Shown piece by piece: positions 44,140-53,425 of a DNA stretch of 64,000 nucleotides (within the stretch, counting starts at the first letter, position 1; the number at the start of each line of letters is the position of its first letter). This stretch comes from a virus: positions 1 to 64,000 of IMG/VR virus record IMGVR_UViG_3300036846_001209. One strand, 5' to 3'. Made by a program: the position numbers and the translations under genes. A model generated the notes under the pieces. That model had not been told where the DNA came from, did no database searches, and saw only the letters and a program-made list of their open reading frames with translations.

Positions 44140-44700
44140 ATGACCACGAAACCCCGCGCCCGCCGACCGCGCCGCACTCGCGACGAGGCCGAGCGCTATG
44201 CCGCCCACCTCGTCCTCGATCTGGGCAAGACCCACAAGCAGGCGATGGCGCGCGCTGGGCTCGACTCCGAGCAGACCGTCAAGACCTCGGTCGCCCGCGA
44301 GGAAGGCAGGCGCGAGATCCTCGCCCTGCAGCAGCTTTCCCTCACCAAGCAGCAGGCCGCCCTGCTGGCGCGCGAGCGCCTCTTCTTCAACCAACTCGTC
44401 GTCGACGAAGTCTCGCGCCGCATCGGCGATATCTGGCTGCCTTCCGAGAAGCAGCGCATCGCCGAGATGGAAGACGCGCTCGCGAACCAATCGAAGGCGC
44501 CGCTCACCAACGCCGAGTACCGGACGCTCCTCGCCGCGCTACACCCCGATTCCAGCGTCGAGCGCCGCACCGAAGCGTTCCACATCGTCACGGATAAGGC
44601 GCTGCGCCTGCGCGGCCTCGACCAAGCCGCGCCGCGCGTCTTGAGCGCACTGCCCACCACCGTCGAGGAACTCCTCGCTCGCAGCCGCAGGCGCGCCTAG
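44140..44700 (+). CDS. Hypothetical protein with HTH-like N-terminus and HPD motif, 186 aa
   Basis: Basic N-terminus, then YAAHLVLDLGKTHKQAMARA and VKTSVAREEGRREILALQQL, suggestive of a helix-turn-helix. A later segment, NAEYRTLLAALHPDSSVERR, has the HPD word of J-domains in a fitting helical context; similar segments occur in other phage DNA-binding proteins. The function is open. Its stop shares a CTAG with the convergent Gly-rich tail gene. Confidence 0.65.
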   Translation: MTTKPRARRPRRTRDEAERYAAHLVLDLGKTHKQAMARAGLDSEQTVKTSVAREEGRREILALQQLSLTKQQAALLARERLFFNQLVVDEVSRRIGDIWLPSEKQRIAEMEDALANQSKAPLTNAEYRTLLAALHPDSSVERRTEAFHIVTDKALRLRGLDQAAPRVLSALPTTVEELLARSRRRA

Positions 44701-45323
44701 GTGTAGGCGAACGAGCCGCTGCCGAAGTCGCCTGGCGAACCGGCCGCGCCGATCAGCGGATTCGGGTTGCCGCCCTTGCCGCTGAAGATGCCGCCGCCGG
44801 GCATCGCGCCGCCGCCGCTGGTCCCGCCTGGGACGCCCGAGAGGTTGGTGGTGCCGCCCGAGGCGACGCCGCCCGCGCCGCCGACGCCGTTGGTCTGGCC
44901 GCCGCCGCCGGGGCCAGCCACCATGTTGAGCCCGAACGCGCTCGAGGTGATCGTCGAGGCGGTCGAGGTCTGGCCGGGGAAGGCGTTGGCGCCCTGCGCC
45001 TGACCACCTGCGCCGCCCGGCGTCAGCAGCAGCGTCAGGCTGGCGCCCCAGTTGGCCGGCGTCAGCGGGATGGTGCGCATGCAGATCGCCCCGGATCCGC
45101 CGCCGCCGCCGACGTTGCCGCCACCGTTGCCGCCGCCGCCGCCTGGTCCGCCGACCGCGGCGACCAGCTGAGAGGGCCCAACGCCGGTCACCGGGTTGCC
45201 CGGCACCGTCTCCGTGTAGGTCCCCGGCGCGCTTGTGTAGGTGTGCGTCACCGGGGTGAAGCCGCCGCCGGGCGGGCCGCCACCCGGCGCCGTCGACGTC
45301 TGCTGCCGGACGGCGAAGGTCAT
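44697..45323 (-). CDS. Glycine-rich tail-tip protein, 208 aa
   Basis: Long Gly/Asn/Ser/Pro-rich blocks (GGPGGGGGNGGGNVGG) with short hydrophobic strand segments between (ICMRTIPLTPANWGASLTLLL). Such composition is common at the tips of phage fibres and adhesins. It is the last gene of the minus-strand tail block. ATG overlaps a 4-codon leader frame (ATGCTTACCCCATGA). Confidence 0.65.
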   Translation of the reverse strand: MTFAVRQQTSTAPGGGPPGGGFTPVTHTYTSAPGTYTETVPGNPVTGVGPSQLVAAVGGPGGGGGNGGGNVGGGGGSGAICMRTIPLTPANWGASLTLLLTPGGAGGQAQGANAFPGQTSTASTITSSAFGLNMVAGPGGGGQTNGVGGAGGVASGGTTNLSGVPGGTSGGGAMPGGGIFSGKGGNPNPLIGAAGSPGDFGSGSFAYT

Positions 45324-45334
45324 GGGGTAAGCAT
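45320..45334 (-). other. Four-codon leader frame before Gly-rich gene
   Basis: ATG CTT ACC CCA TGA, preceded by the recurring CTGAG and overlapping the next ATG by four bases. It may be a leader that aids loading on the main start or a relic of a lost gene. Confidence 0.35.
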
Positions 45335-45412
45335 CTCAGTACGTGGTCCGGTGAGGCATGGCGCGGCAAGCCTAGGCGTGGCGCGGCACGGCACGGTAGG
45401 ACTCGGCATGGC

Positions 45413-45446
45413 AAGGGGGGGGCGGCTTGGTTTCAGGTCGCCCCCC
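45413..45446 (-). other. G/C-run hairpin between fibre-like genes
   Basis: GGGGGGCG pairs with CGCCCCCC around a 15-base loop just after the stop of the upstream fibre-like gene. No T-run. With 45335-45412, which is repetitive (GGCACGG and CATGGC words) and without a gene, it forms the only real gap at the end of the tail block. Confidence 0.4.
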
Positions 45447-45447
45447 G

Positions 45448-46356
45448 TCACGCGAAGCCTTTCAGCAACGAGCACAACCACGTGCCGCTGGTCGCGAAGT
45501 AGCTCGCCACCAATAAATCGACGCTGCCCGCGGGCGTCGACAGCACGCCCGCCGAGCCGCCCACCCAGCGGAAGTTGGACGGCCACATCATGGTGCGCGA
45601 GCCCGTGCCGTCCTGCGCGAGGCGCACGTTCACGGTCTGCCCGTCGATCTGGTTGGAGAACACTGGGGCGGCGCTGACGCTGGCCGACAGGATCACCGAG
45701 AAGACGTTGGAGAGCGAGCAGTCGATCGGCATCGAGGCGGCGGCGAAACTGAGCGTCTGCGTCTGGGTGGCCGCCGAGCCGCCCTGCACCACCAGCTTCG
45801 ACGTCACGAAGCCGCCGATCGCGAGGTTGCCGCCGAGTGCGAGCGCACCACCGACGGTGAGGGTGTCGGTGGCGGCGACGTAGGTCAGCCCAGCATCGCC
45901 CGCGAGGCCGCCGGCGGCGTTGAACTGCACCTGACCGGGCAGGCCGCCCGCCGCGGCGGCGATGGTGTTGGCGAGGCGCCCGCCGTTGATCGGGTCGATG
46001 ACCACGGTGGCGGCGTTGCCGGGCGGGATGGTTGCGACGCCGCCGCCGCTGGCCGAGCCGAAGCTGACGGCGGGCGCGCCGGCCGGCGAGGCGTTGGCGA
46101 CGAAGAAGAAGCGGCCGACCCCGGCTGGGGTCTGGTAGGTGACCGGACTCGCCGGCGTGCCGGTGATCACGAGATTGGCGGCGCCGTACTGCGCCAGGGT
46201 GAGCGCGACGGTCCCCGAGGCGCCCGCGGCGTTCAGCGTGACGAGTCCGCCGAGCGCGGTGTCGATCGCCCCCATGTTGGCGTTCACCGGCCCGTCCCAG
46301 ATGCCGATGTCGGTGTTGTTGGCGGGCTGGACGAGTTGGAGGTTCGGCGTCGCCAT
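45448..46356 (-). CDS. Tail-fibre-like protein, 302 aa
   Basis: Starts MATPNLQLVQPANNTDIGIWDGPVN, a typical opening for fibre or baseplate-associated proteins, then a beta-rich Gly/Ala/Thr/Val body with many short strands, GGLTYVAATDTLTVGGALALGG-type repeats, and a C-terminal segment ending FATSGTWLCSLLKGFA. Likely a receptor-binding or decorating fibre subunit. TGATG overlap with the preceding gene. Confidence 0.7.
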   Translation of the reverse strand: MATPNLQLVQPANNTDIGIWDGPVNANMGAIDTALGGLVTLNAAGASGTVALTLAQYGAANLVITGTPASPVTYQTPAGVGRFFFVANASPAGAPAVSFGSASGGGVATIPPGNAATVVIDPINGGRLANTIAAAAGGLPGQVQFNAAGGLAGDAGLTYVAATDTLTVGGALALGGNLAIGGFVTSKLVVQGGSAATQTQTLSFAAASMPIDCSLSNVFSVILSASVSAAPVFSNQIDGQTVNVRLAQDGTGSRTMMWPSNFRWVGGSAGVLSTPAGSVDLLVASYFATSGTWLCSLLKGFA

Positions 46357-48224
46357 CAGATCGCCCTTCCTGCCACCGCCAGCGCCTTCGCGACCGTGGT
46401 GTCGTCGAGGCCCAGCAGCGGCTTGGTCGCCGTGCGGCTGGCGCGCCCTTCGCGCTCGGCTCGAGCCATCAGCCGGTCGGTGAGGTCGATCACCTTGCCG
46501 CCGTCGGCGTAGCCCTGCGCAAGCTGAGTGCGCCCTTCGGCCCGCGCCCACTTCTGCTGCCCGTCCTGCATCGCGCCGTCCTCCCAGTTCAGGAAGTCCT
46601 GCACGGTGCGCATGTGCGCCAGGAACGGGTTGGCGGCGATCTGGGTGGGCGAAACGTAGTCGGAGAGCGGCTTGCCCGCGACGGATGGGTCGTCGCGCAG
46701 AGCTCGCAGCAGCCGCGGCCCACCGCCCTCGCCGAGGAAGTGGATGGTGTAGACGTTGCGCGAGGTCAGCGGCATGCCGAGGTTCTTCACTAGGCCAGCC
46801 TCGTAGTCGACGTAGTTGCGCCCCAACTGCGCGGTCAGGTTCTGCCCCTCGTCGGTCTGCCGGTACTGCTTGATCTGGTCGTCGGTCATGCCCGCCGCCT
46901 GGCGGGGATAGTCGCGCTTGTACTGCCCGACCCAGGTGTCGTTGGTCATCTGGTAGGGGCCTTGGGCGGAGGATCCTGGGTTCTTCTGACCGCCCAGACC
47001 GCCCTCGTGGTACATGATCTGGTTGGCGATGGTGTCGTTGTCGGTATCGCCGACGCCGCCCGCAGGCGGTGCACCTGGGGCGCCCGCCCCTCCCTGATCC
47101 TGCTGATCCTGCGCATCTTGGGCCGCCTGCTCGGCTGGCGACATCGGCTGCATGCCGCCGAACGTGCCGACCGCTGGCAGGCCTGCGGGCGGGGGCTTGC
47201 TGAGCGCCCTGTCGATCAGGCCTGGAGCGGCGGGCGCCGCGCCGCCGCCTGGTTGATAAGGCGTCCAACGGTTTGCGGGTGGGTGAGCCTTCGGCATGAG
47301 GCCCTCGGCCACATGCTCGCCGATCACCGTGCCAGCCCACGGACCGACGAACGGGATGTGCGCACCGACCGCGTGGCCGACGCCAGCGCCGATCGCGCCG
47401 CGGACGGCTCGGCCGACGAGCGGCATCGAGCCGACCTTGCGGATCACGCCCACACCTGCGCGCCCCGCCAGCCCGGCGCCCTTGGCGGCGAGCATCGTCG
47501 GGTCGGCCAGTTGGGCGACGCGCCCGGCCTTGGCGGCGGCGCCGAGGACATCGCCCACCACGCCTGGCGCCTTGGCCGCCAGCCCCTCGCCGCCAATCGG
47601 GAGGGTGGCGACCGTGGCGATGTCGGAGCCGATCGCGAACGGGTCGTGCTTCAGGGTGCGCTTGAAGCCTTCCACGGACCCGTAGCGGTCCGTGTACATC
47701 TTGCCGATGGCGTTGACCGCCTGCTGATGTTGCGCCTGGGCGGCGGCATTGCCCTGGTCGATCAGGCCCGCCTTCGACGCCAAGCCGGTGGCGATCGCCT
47801 TTGCGCCGGTCCAGTCCTCGCCCCAGTGCCAGGGCGCCAGCGGCGCCAGGGTCTGGTGCAGCTGATTGACGAAGCTGGTGGGCGCGTTCGCGAGCGCGCC
47901 GTGCGCGACCGAGCTCCACGACAGGTTTTCCGGCTTCGGCGGTGGCGGTGGCGGCGCACCACTGGGGCGCGGGCCTGGGCGCGGCGGCGGCGCGCGGCGC
48001 GGCATCGGCGTGCGCTCGCCTTTGAGGCGCGGCGGTCCTGGCGGCCGCGCAGGCGGCGGCGCCATCGGGTCGGCGTTGGGCGGCGGCGGACCCATCGCGT
48101 CCCAGAGCGGATCGCTGTCCGAGGCGGTGGCGGGGGCGCCGCCATCCGGCGCGGGCGCAGGCGCGGCCCCAGGATCTGGCGGCGCATCGCCCATCGCATC
48201 CCAGAGCGGATCGGCGTCGGCCAT
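46356..48224 (-). CDS. Virion-associated transglycosylase-like protein, 622 aa
   Basis: N-terminal 100 residues Pro-rich, with the word DPLWDAMG repeated twice. The middle is Ala/Gly-rich with weakly hydrophobic helices (about 170-330). Residues about 395-530 resemble a lysozyme/transglycosylase: IANQIMYHEGG with probable catalytic Glu, SSAQGPYQMTNDTWV, and YTIHFLGEGGGPRLLRAL. The C-terminus has a YADGGKV word like other virion proteins here. It should open peptidoglycan during DNA entry. Confidence 0.75.
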   Translation of the reverse strand: MADADPLWDAMGDAPPDPGAAPAPAPDGGAPATASDSDPLWDAMGPPPPNADPMAPPPARPPGPPRLKGERTPMPRRAPPPRPGPRPSGAPPPPPPKPENLSWSSVAHGALANAPTSFVNQLHQTLAPLAPWHWGEDWTGAKAIATGLASKAGLIDQGNAAAQAQHQQAVNAIGKMYTDRYGSVEGFKRTLKHDPFAIGSDIATVATLPIGGEGLAAKAPGVVGDVLGAAAKAGRVAQLADPTMLAAKGAGLAGRAGVGVIRKVGSMPLVGRAVRGAIGAGVGHAVGAHIPFVGPWAGTVIGEHVAEGLMPKAHPPANRWTPYQPGGGAAPAAPGLIDRALSKPPPAGLPAVGTFGGMQPMSPAEQAAQDAQDQQDQGGAGAPGAPPAGGVGDTDNDTIANQIMYHEGGLGGQKNPGSSAQGPYQMTNDTWVGQYKRDYPRQAAGMTDDQIKQYRQTDEGQNLTAQLGRNYVDYEAGLVKNLGMPLTSRNVYTIHFLGEGGGPRLLRALRDDPSVAGKPLSDYVSPTQIAANPFLAHMRTVQDFLNWEDGAMQDGQQKWARAEGRTQLAQGYADGGKVIDLTDRLMARAEREGRASRTATKPLLGLDDTTVAKALAVAGRAI

Positions 48225-51200
48225 CAGAACCAGTACCGGGCGCTGCCGGTGCCGTAGCCAGCGCGGGTCTGGGTCCCGCGCGTGAGGCCCTGCTCGATGT
48301 CACGCCGGCGGTCGGGGTGCGCCATCAGGATCTCGGCGGCGCTCTGGCCGCCCGCGCCGCGCGTCATCATGCGCGCGAGCGACTTGGCGTCGGCGTCGTA
48401 CATGCCGCCCGTCTCGTTCTGGAAGGCCTGCACCACCCCGATGTGGGTGCCGTACTTGGCGACGTAGGCCTGTTCGAACTGCGGGAAGTCGATGCCGCGC
48501 TGGGTCTGCGTCATCAGGTTGGCGAGGATCTCGTTGGCCGCAGCCTTGTTGGCGGTGCTGCCGCCAGGCAGCACGGAGGCGATGGCTCGAGCCGCATCGT
48601 AGGAGTGCTGGTCGTTGGCGTGCGCCATCGTCTGGGACTGGAGGCTCTGGATCTTCGAGATGATCGCGGCAGGCGCCGTGGCTTGGTTGATATCGGGGTC
48701 GTCGCTGCCAGCCACCATCCGGTGGAAGGTCTGGTAGAGGTTCAGCAGGTTCTGGCGCTGCTCGTAGCCCTGGCCCATCGCGCCGAGGCCGCCTGCCGGG
48801 ATCGCGTTGACCGCCTGCGCGAGGAGCCGCGTCTGCTGCTGGGCGGCGGTCAGGGCGAGCGGATCTCCGTAGGCGGTTTCGGCCTGCTTGGCGTTGGTGG
48901 CTTCCTCCCCGGCCAGTTGCGGGTTCATCCCGATCATCATGCTGTTCTTCATCGCCGCGCCCTGGGCGCCGCTGACGTCGAGCGGCGCGTTCGCCGGGCC
49001 GAGCTTGGCGACGGAGGCGTCGCTGACCGACGATGGTGCGAAGCTGTAGGTGCCGCTCTTGTAGTCGGCATGGACCGGCCCGCGCGCATACCCGGCTGCA
49101 GTCGGAGTGTCGGGCGCCACCGGAGCGTTGGCGCCAGCATGGCCGCCCTGGATGGTCTGCGCGTTCGCGAGTCCTGGCGCGGCCGCGCCGCCGCCGCCGC
49201 CAGCCCCCGGCATCAGGTCGGTGCCATAGCCCCAGTGCGCGTAGTGGCCGCTCGAGGTCATGTGCGTGCGCTGGGAATCGATGCTGCCGTCGGGATTGAA
49301 GAGAGCTCCCGGGATCTCGGTCATGCCCTGGCGCATAGCTGGCGGCAGCGTCTCGTAGCGGGTCTGGGCGGCGGTCGCCTGCCGTTCGGCGATCTCAGCT
49401 TCCTGCTGCTGCTGGGCCATGTAGGTCTTGCCGTAGGCGCCGAGGCCTTGGCTGAGCGCGAACAGCGGGTGGACGGTGGGCGTCGCGCCGATGGCGCCGA
49501 TCATCGACAGGAACGGCATCAGCCGGTCGCGGTCCCAGTGCGGATGGGCCTGGTCAGGCGCGCCAGCCGCCTCGCCGAGCAGATGCAGCGGCGCGCCGAC
49601 GATGTCGCGCAGGGCGCCGCCGAAACCGCCACGACGCCCACCACCGCTCGGGGCGCTCGCAGGTGGAGCACTGTCAGGTGAGGCAGGCGCCGGGGCGGAG
49701 GTGTCGGCTGGCGCGAAGCCAGCGTCGTGGGTCACCGGCCTGACCGTGGGGTCGTCCGTCGGGTCAGGTGGCGGCGGGTCGCCGCCGTCAGCGTAGCCGA
49801 CCCGCCCGCCGGTCTTCACCGGCACGCCGAAGAAAGGGAGCGCGAACTTGGCGATGTTGACGAGATCGCTGCCCATGCCGATCGCCGACCCGAGGCCGCC
49901 GCCGCCGCCCTGACCAGGCGTCGGGGCAGTGACCAGTTTGGGATGCTGGGTTTCGGCGGTCGGGATGTTCAGCCCAGGTCCCTGCGGCTTGTAGGGGTCG
50001 TCGTTCTGCGGATTGGACGGGTCGGACGGACCGCCCATCTGCCGCGCGGCGCGGGCGAAGCCGCCGCGGGCAGCGGCGAGCGTGACGGGCGGCGCGAGGT
50101 CGCTGGCATCGACGAGGCGCGGATCCCGGGACTGGAAGGCCTCGCTCTGGATGACCGGCGCGTCGAGCGCGGGGGACGCGGCGGCGACCGGCGGCCTGCT
50201 CGACTGGAAGGCCTCGCTCTGCATCACCGGCCCCGACTGGAAGGCCTCGCTCGAGATCGGCGGCGCAAGCTGACGGGTCGGCGTCTCAAGCTGGTTCGCG
50301 GCCGCGACGTCCTCGCCGACCGCACGCCGTTGGCTCGGCTCGGTGAGCCAGCGGCCGACGCCACTCGCCTCGTCGCCGAGCCAGTTGCCGAAGCGCTGGA
50401 AGATGTTCGGGTTGTAGGCGCGCATGTTGGCGGGCGCGAAACCGCTTTGCAGATTTGAAACATCGCCGACGTCCATCGGCGTGACCGAGGCGACGTTGCC
50501 TGGCAGGCCGGTGGCGTCCGCGAGGTTCGGCGAGGCCGCGCCGGGCGCCGAAGCGGTCGGGACCTGGCTGGGACTGACGCCAGCGGCCTGCGCGGCCTGC
50601 GCGTGATGATGGGCGAGCGCGATGTGGTGGGCTGCCCGCATCGCATGCTCGATGCCGCTACCCCAGTAACCCTCATCACCGCTGGCCGTCTGCGGGCCGG
50701 GGCGGGCGGCGGGCCCCGCCGCAGCAGGTGCGCCGCCTGGCGTCGGGATCTGCGCGCCCATCGCCGCACCAGCCTCGGCGCCGCGCGCGGGCGCCAGATA
50801 GGCGTTCGCGTCGGTCACGTACTTCGGCGGCGGCGGCTTCCACCCCGGCGGATGCGGGGTCAGCCACGGCTGCCGCTGAAGCATGTTGGCGGCCGAACCC
50901 ATAGCCGCCAGATCGTAAGCGCCAGCGGTCTGCGCCGCGTTGGTCGTCGCGCGCTGCATGGCCTGATGGGCGGCGACGTCCGCGTCCACCAGTTGATGGG
51001 CGCCGTGGTAGACGACGGGCGCGGCCGCCACGCCCATCCGAAGGCCTCGAGCGACGTAGGGCGCGGTGCTGCGGATGGTCTGCACGCCCGGCACGGCGCC
51101 AAGCACTGAGCCCCGCGCGCCCACACCCAGATCGGGGGGCGCGGCGGCGGCGCGCTTGGCAGCCACGACTGCGGGATGTTGCGCCGCAGGCGTATTGAAA

Positions 51201-52885
51201 AACCTGGGATCGGCGTCCGCCGTGAGCGCCGGACCCAGATGGACCGGGGGCCGCTCGTGCGAAAGCGTCGCGACACGGTTGCGCGCTTCCTGTTCCGCGA
51301 CGTCCCGGCGCCGTTGTTCAAGAGCAGCGGTCAGCCCGCCGGGCGCGCGCGCGACACGCCCACCATTGGCGAAGGGCACGTCTCCACCTCCATCGTCACC
51401 GCCGTGGTGGCCCATCAGCTTGTCGAAGACTTCGTGGCCGAAGTGGTAGTCCTTGCTCAGGCCCTCGGCGTCGTCGGCGAAAGAGGCCGCCTCGTGGATG
51501 TCGGAGCCCAGGTTGCTCTGCGACGGCGTCGGCGCCTTGGCGACCTGTAGTTGGCCGACCGGCAGATTGGCGGCCGGGACGTAGCTCGAGCCGCCGTGCG
51601 GCGCGGCGCTGGCGCTGCTGCCGTAGAGGCCGGGGCCGCCCTGGCCCGAGAACGGGCCATACATCTGGGCTTGGGACTCCAGCAGTTGCTGGATGACCAT
51701 CGGGTTGGTGCCCGCCGGGTACATGCCCCAGCCAGACATGCCGCTGCCGCCGCCGTCTGCGAACCCGGCGCGGCCGCCGACGGCGCGAGCTCGGCGCTCG
51801 GGCTCGTCGCCGTAGTTGTCGTTGGCCGCCAGCGCGAAGCCGGCCGCGGCGGCGGTCGCCCGGCCATAGTCGACTGTCAGGAAGCCGCTGGGGTGGGTGT
51901 GGACGGCTTCGGGGTGCAGCCGCGCCATCTCCTGGGCGGAGAAGCCGATGCGGGTGGTCGGGTCGCCGCGGTAGCGGAAGCGGTAGATGTTGGCGCCGTC
52001 GAAGCCCTTGCCGACCGGGATCATGTCCTCCTTGAGGCGCTCGTCGGAGAAGATCGACTGCGGCTGCTGGGCGGTGGTGGTCGAGCCCGAGAGAGCTCCG
52101 GTCCCCTCGGCGATGTTCGCGAGGAACTGCGCCGTCTGGAACGGGTAGGACTGCTGCTGCAGGAACTGGTTGTAGACCGCGGTCTTGCCCGCCTGCTGGG
52201 TCTGCTGCTCGACCTGGCCCGCCCCGAGTTGGGCCTGGGCGCCCGCCAGCGCGGCGCTCTGCGCTCCCGTCCCGAGTCCGGCCAGCGCCTCGCCGGTCTG
52301 CTGCACGGCAGCGCGGTTCGCCTGCTCGGCGCCCAGGCCGACGCCCTGCTGCTGCTGCGCGGTCGCCAGCGCCTGCTGGTAGGCGTCCGAGAGGATCCCC
52401 GAGTAGGTCTGCCCGGCGGCCAGTTGCTGCTGCCCGGCCAGCACCGCCGCGGCGATGCCCGAGCGGTCGCCGCCATAGGCGCCCGAGGTGATCGCGTTGC
52501 CCAGCTGACCGGCCTGCTGCTGCTGGTTCTGCTGGTTGATCAGCGCCTCGGTCGAGCCGAGTACGCTGGAGACGTACGGGTTGTAGTACTGGTTGATCGC
52601 GCCCGCATCGATCGCCGACGGATTCACCGCCTGGGATCCCGCGAGCGCGAAGCCCGTCGCCGCGCCGAAGTACGGCTGCGCCATGCCGCTGGCGGCGTTG
52701 GTATTGGCGACGCCCGCCTGCTGCGTGCCGGTCAGTGGTGCGACGAACGCCGAGGGGTCGGTCGAGTACTGCTGGAACGGGGTCTGAGCGACGTCCTGGG
52801 CGGTCTGGTTAACGGAGTTATATCGCGCCAATACTTCGGGCGGTATACTTACTTGACTAGTTGAAGTCGAAGTCTTGCCGCCCAT
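48224..52885 (-). CDS. Very large virion/ejection protein with S74-like segment, 1553 aa
   Basis: Ala/Gln-rich helical N-terminus with Gln runs (about 115-250). Then SIFSDERLKEDMIPV and IGFSAQEMARLHPEAVHTH (about 277-332), which match the SDERLK core of the Peptidase_S74 intramolecular chaperone family, but here followed by some 1200 more residues. Later regions carry GGR and ADGG words (AVGGRAGFADGG, TGGRVGYADGG), Pro-rich stretches, and four copies of QSEAFQS-like words near 890-940. Such proteins are usually ejected into the host. Start directly follows the GNAT stop. Confidence 0.75.
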   Translation of the reverse strand: MGGKTSTSTSQVSIPPEVLARYNSVNQTAQDVAQTPFQQYSTDPSAFVAPLTGTQQAGVANTNAASGMAQPYFGAATGFALAGSQAVNPSAIDAGAINQYYNPYVSSVLGSTEALINQQNQQQQAGQLGNAITSGAYGGDRSGIAAAVLAGQQQLAAGQTYSGILSDAYQQALATAQQQQGVGLGAEQANRAAVQQTGEALAGLGTGAQSAALAGAQAQLGAGQVEQQTQQAGKTAVYNQFLQQQSYPFQTAQFLANIAEGTGALSGSTTTAQQPQSIFSDERLKEDMIPVGKGFDGANIYRFRYRGDPTTRIGFSAQEMARLHPEAVHTHPSGFLTVDYGRATAAAAGFALAANDNYGDEPERRARAVGGRAGFADGGGSGMSGWGMYPAGTNPMVIQQLLESQAQMYGPFSGQGGPGLYGSSASAAPHGGSSYVPAANLPVGQLQVAKAPTPSQSNLGSDIHEAASFADDAEGLSKDYHFGHEVFDKLMGHHGGDDGGGDVPFANGGRVARAPGGLTAALEQRRRDVAEQEARNRVATLSHERPPVHLGPALTADADPRFFNTPAAQHPAVVAAKRAAAAPPDLGVGARGSVLGAVPGVQTIRSTAPYVARGLRMGVAAAPVVYHGAHQLVDADVAAHQAMQRATTNAAQTAGAYDLAAMGSAANMLQRQPWLTPHPPGWKPPPPKYVTDANAYLAPARGAEAGAAMGAQIPTPGGAPAAAGPAARPGPQTASGDEGYWGSGIEHAMRAAHHIALAHHHAQAAQAAGVSPSQVPTASAPGAASPNLADATGLPGNVASVTPMDVGDVSNLQSGFAPANMRAYNPNIFQRFGNWLGDEASGVGRWLTEPSQRRAVGEDVAAANQLETPTRQLAPPISSEAFQSGPVMQSEAFQSSRPPVAAASPALDAPVIQSEAFQSRDPRLVDASDLAPPVTLAAARGGFARAARQMGGPSDPSNPQNDDPYKPQGPGLNIPTAETQHPKLVTAPTPGQGGGGGLGSAIGMGSDLVNIAKFALPFFGVPVKTGGRVGYADGGDPPPPDPTDDPTVRPVTHDAGFAPADTSAPAPASPDSAPPASAPSGGGRRGGFGGALRDIVGAPLHLLGEAAGAPDQAHPHWDRDRLMPFLSMIGAIGATPTVHPLFALSQGLGAYGKTYMAQQQQEAEIAERQATAAQTRYETLPPAMRQGMTEIPGALFNPDGSIDSQRTHMTSSGHYAHWGYGTDLMPGAGGGGGAAAPGLANAQTIQGGHAGANAPVAPDTPTAAGYARGPVHADYKSGTYSFAPSSVSDASVAKLGPANAPLDVSGAQGAAMKNSMMIGMNPQLAGEEATNAKQAETAYGDPLALTAAQQQTRLLAQAVNAIPAGGLGAMGQGYEQRQNLLNLYQTFHRMVAGSDDPDINQATAPAAIISKIQSLQSQTMAHANDQHSYDAARAIASVLPGGSTANKAAANEILANLMTQTQRGIDFPQFEQAYVAKYGTHIGVVQAFQNETGGMYDADAKSLARMMTRGAGGQSAAEILMAHPDRRRDIEQGLTRGTQTRAGYGTGSARYWF

Positions 52886-53425
52886 CTACGCGGCTCCCGC
52901 CTGCGCGCCGCGCGACCCGGGCCAATAGATCCAGTAGGCCCCAGCCGGCTTACCCAGGACGCGCTGATAGAGGCGCACCTTAGCCGCCGTGCGGTGATTT
53001 GACAGCACCCCGATGGAAAGCGGCAGGCCGAGGTTGTCCGCGACGTCCATCGAGAACTCCGCCAGGCGTGCTGCGCGCCCACCACGTGCGCCGCGGAAGG
53101 CGGGGTGGACGAAGATCGCCCGCTCCTCGATATGCTCGGCGCGGCTGTACCAGACGGTGCCGACGCGCAGCAGCACGGCGCCCTCGAGCGGCCGAGATCC
53201 TGGGGCGCCGATGACCCCGCAGATGCCCTTGTCGAGGTTCAGCGCCGCCCAGACGTCGCGCAGCACGAGGATCGGGTCGTGGGCCACGAACTCGTTCTCG
53301 ACGCAGCCCATGAGCGCGAGCTCCATCACAGAATCTACTTCATCCGGGGTGGCTGTCCGAACATGTGGGCGTTCCACTTTGGTGATTTCGTCATGTTCGC
53401 TGGCGAGGTTAAGGTCATCAGCCAT
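52886..53425 (-). CDS. GNAT-type acetyltransferase, 179 aa
   Basis: ATG at 53425 preferred (MADDLNLAS). Contains GAVLLRVGTVWYS, IEERAIFVHPAFRGARGGRAARLAEF, the acetyl-CoA loop-and-helix of GNAT proteins, and SNHRTAAKVRLYQRVLG. Phage GNATs often lie in structural operons and may modify host or virion proteins. Its start codon shares a CATG palindrome with the start of the antisense HNH gene. Confidence 0.8.
   Translation of the reverse strand: MADDLNLASEHDEITKVERPHVRTATPDEVDSVMELALMGCVENEFVAHDPILVLRDVWAALNLDKGICGVIGAPGSRPLEGAVLLRVGTVWYSRAEHIEERAIFVHPAFRGARGGRAARLAEFSMDVADNLGLPLSIGVLSNHRTAAKVRLYQRVLGKPAGAYWIYWPGSRGAQAGAA

Noticed and set aside
44750-45250. Repeated GCC/CCG words that might suggest a repeat array
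   Set aside because: They are codons of the Gly-rich tail-tip protein; no constant repeat-spacer spacing, so not CRISPR.
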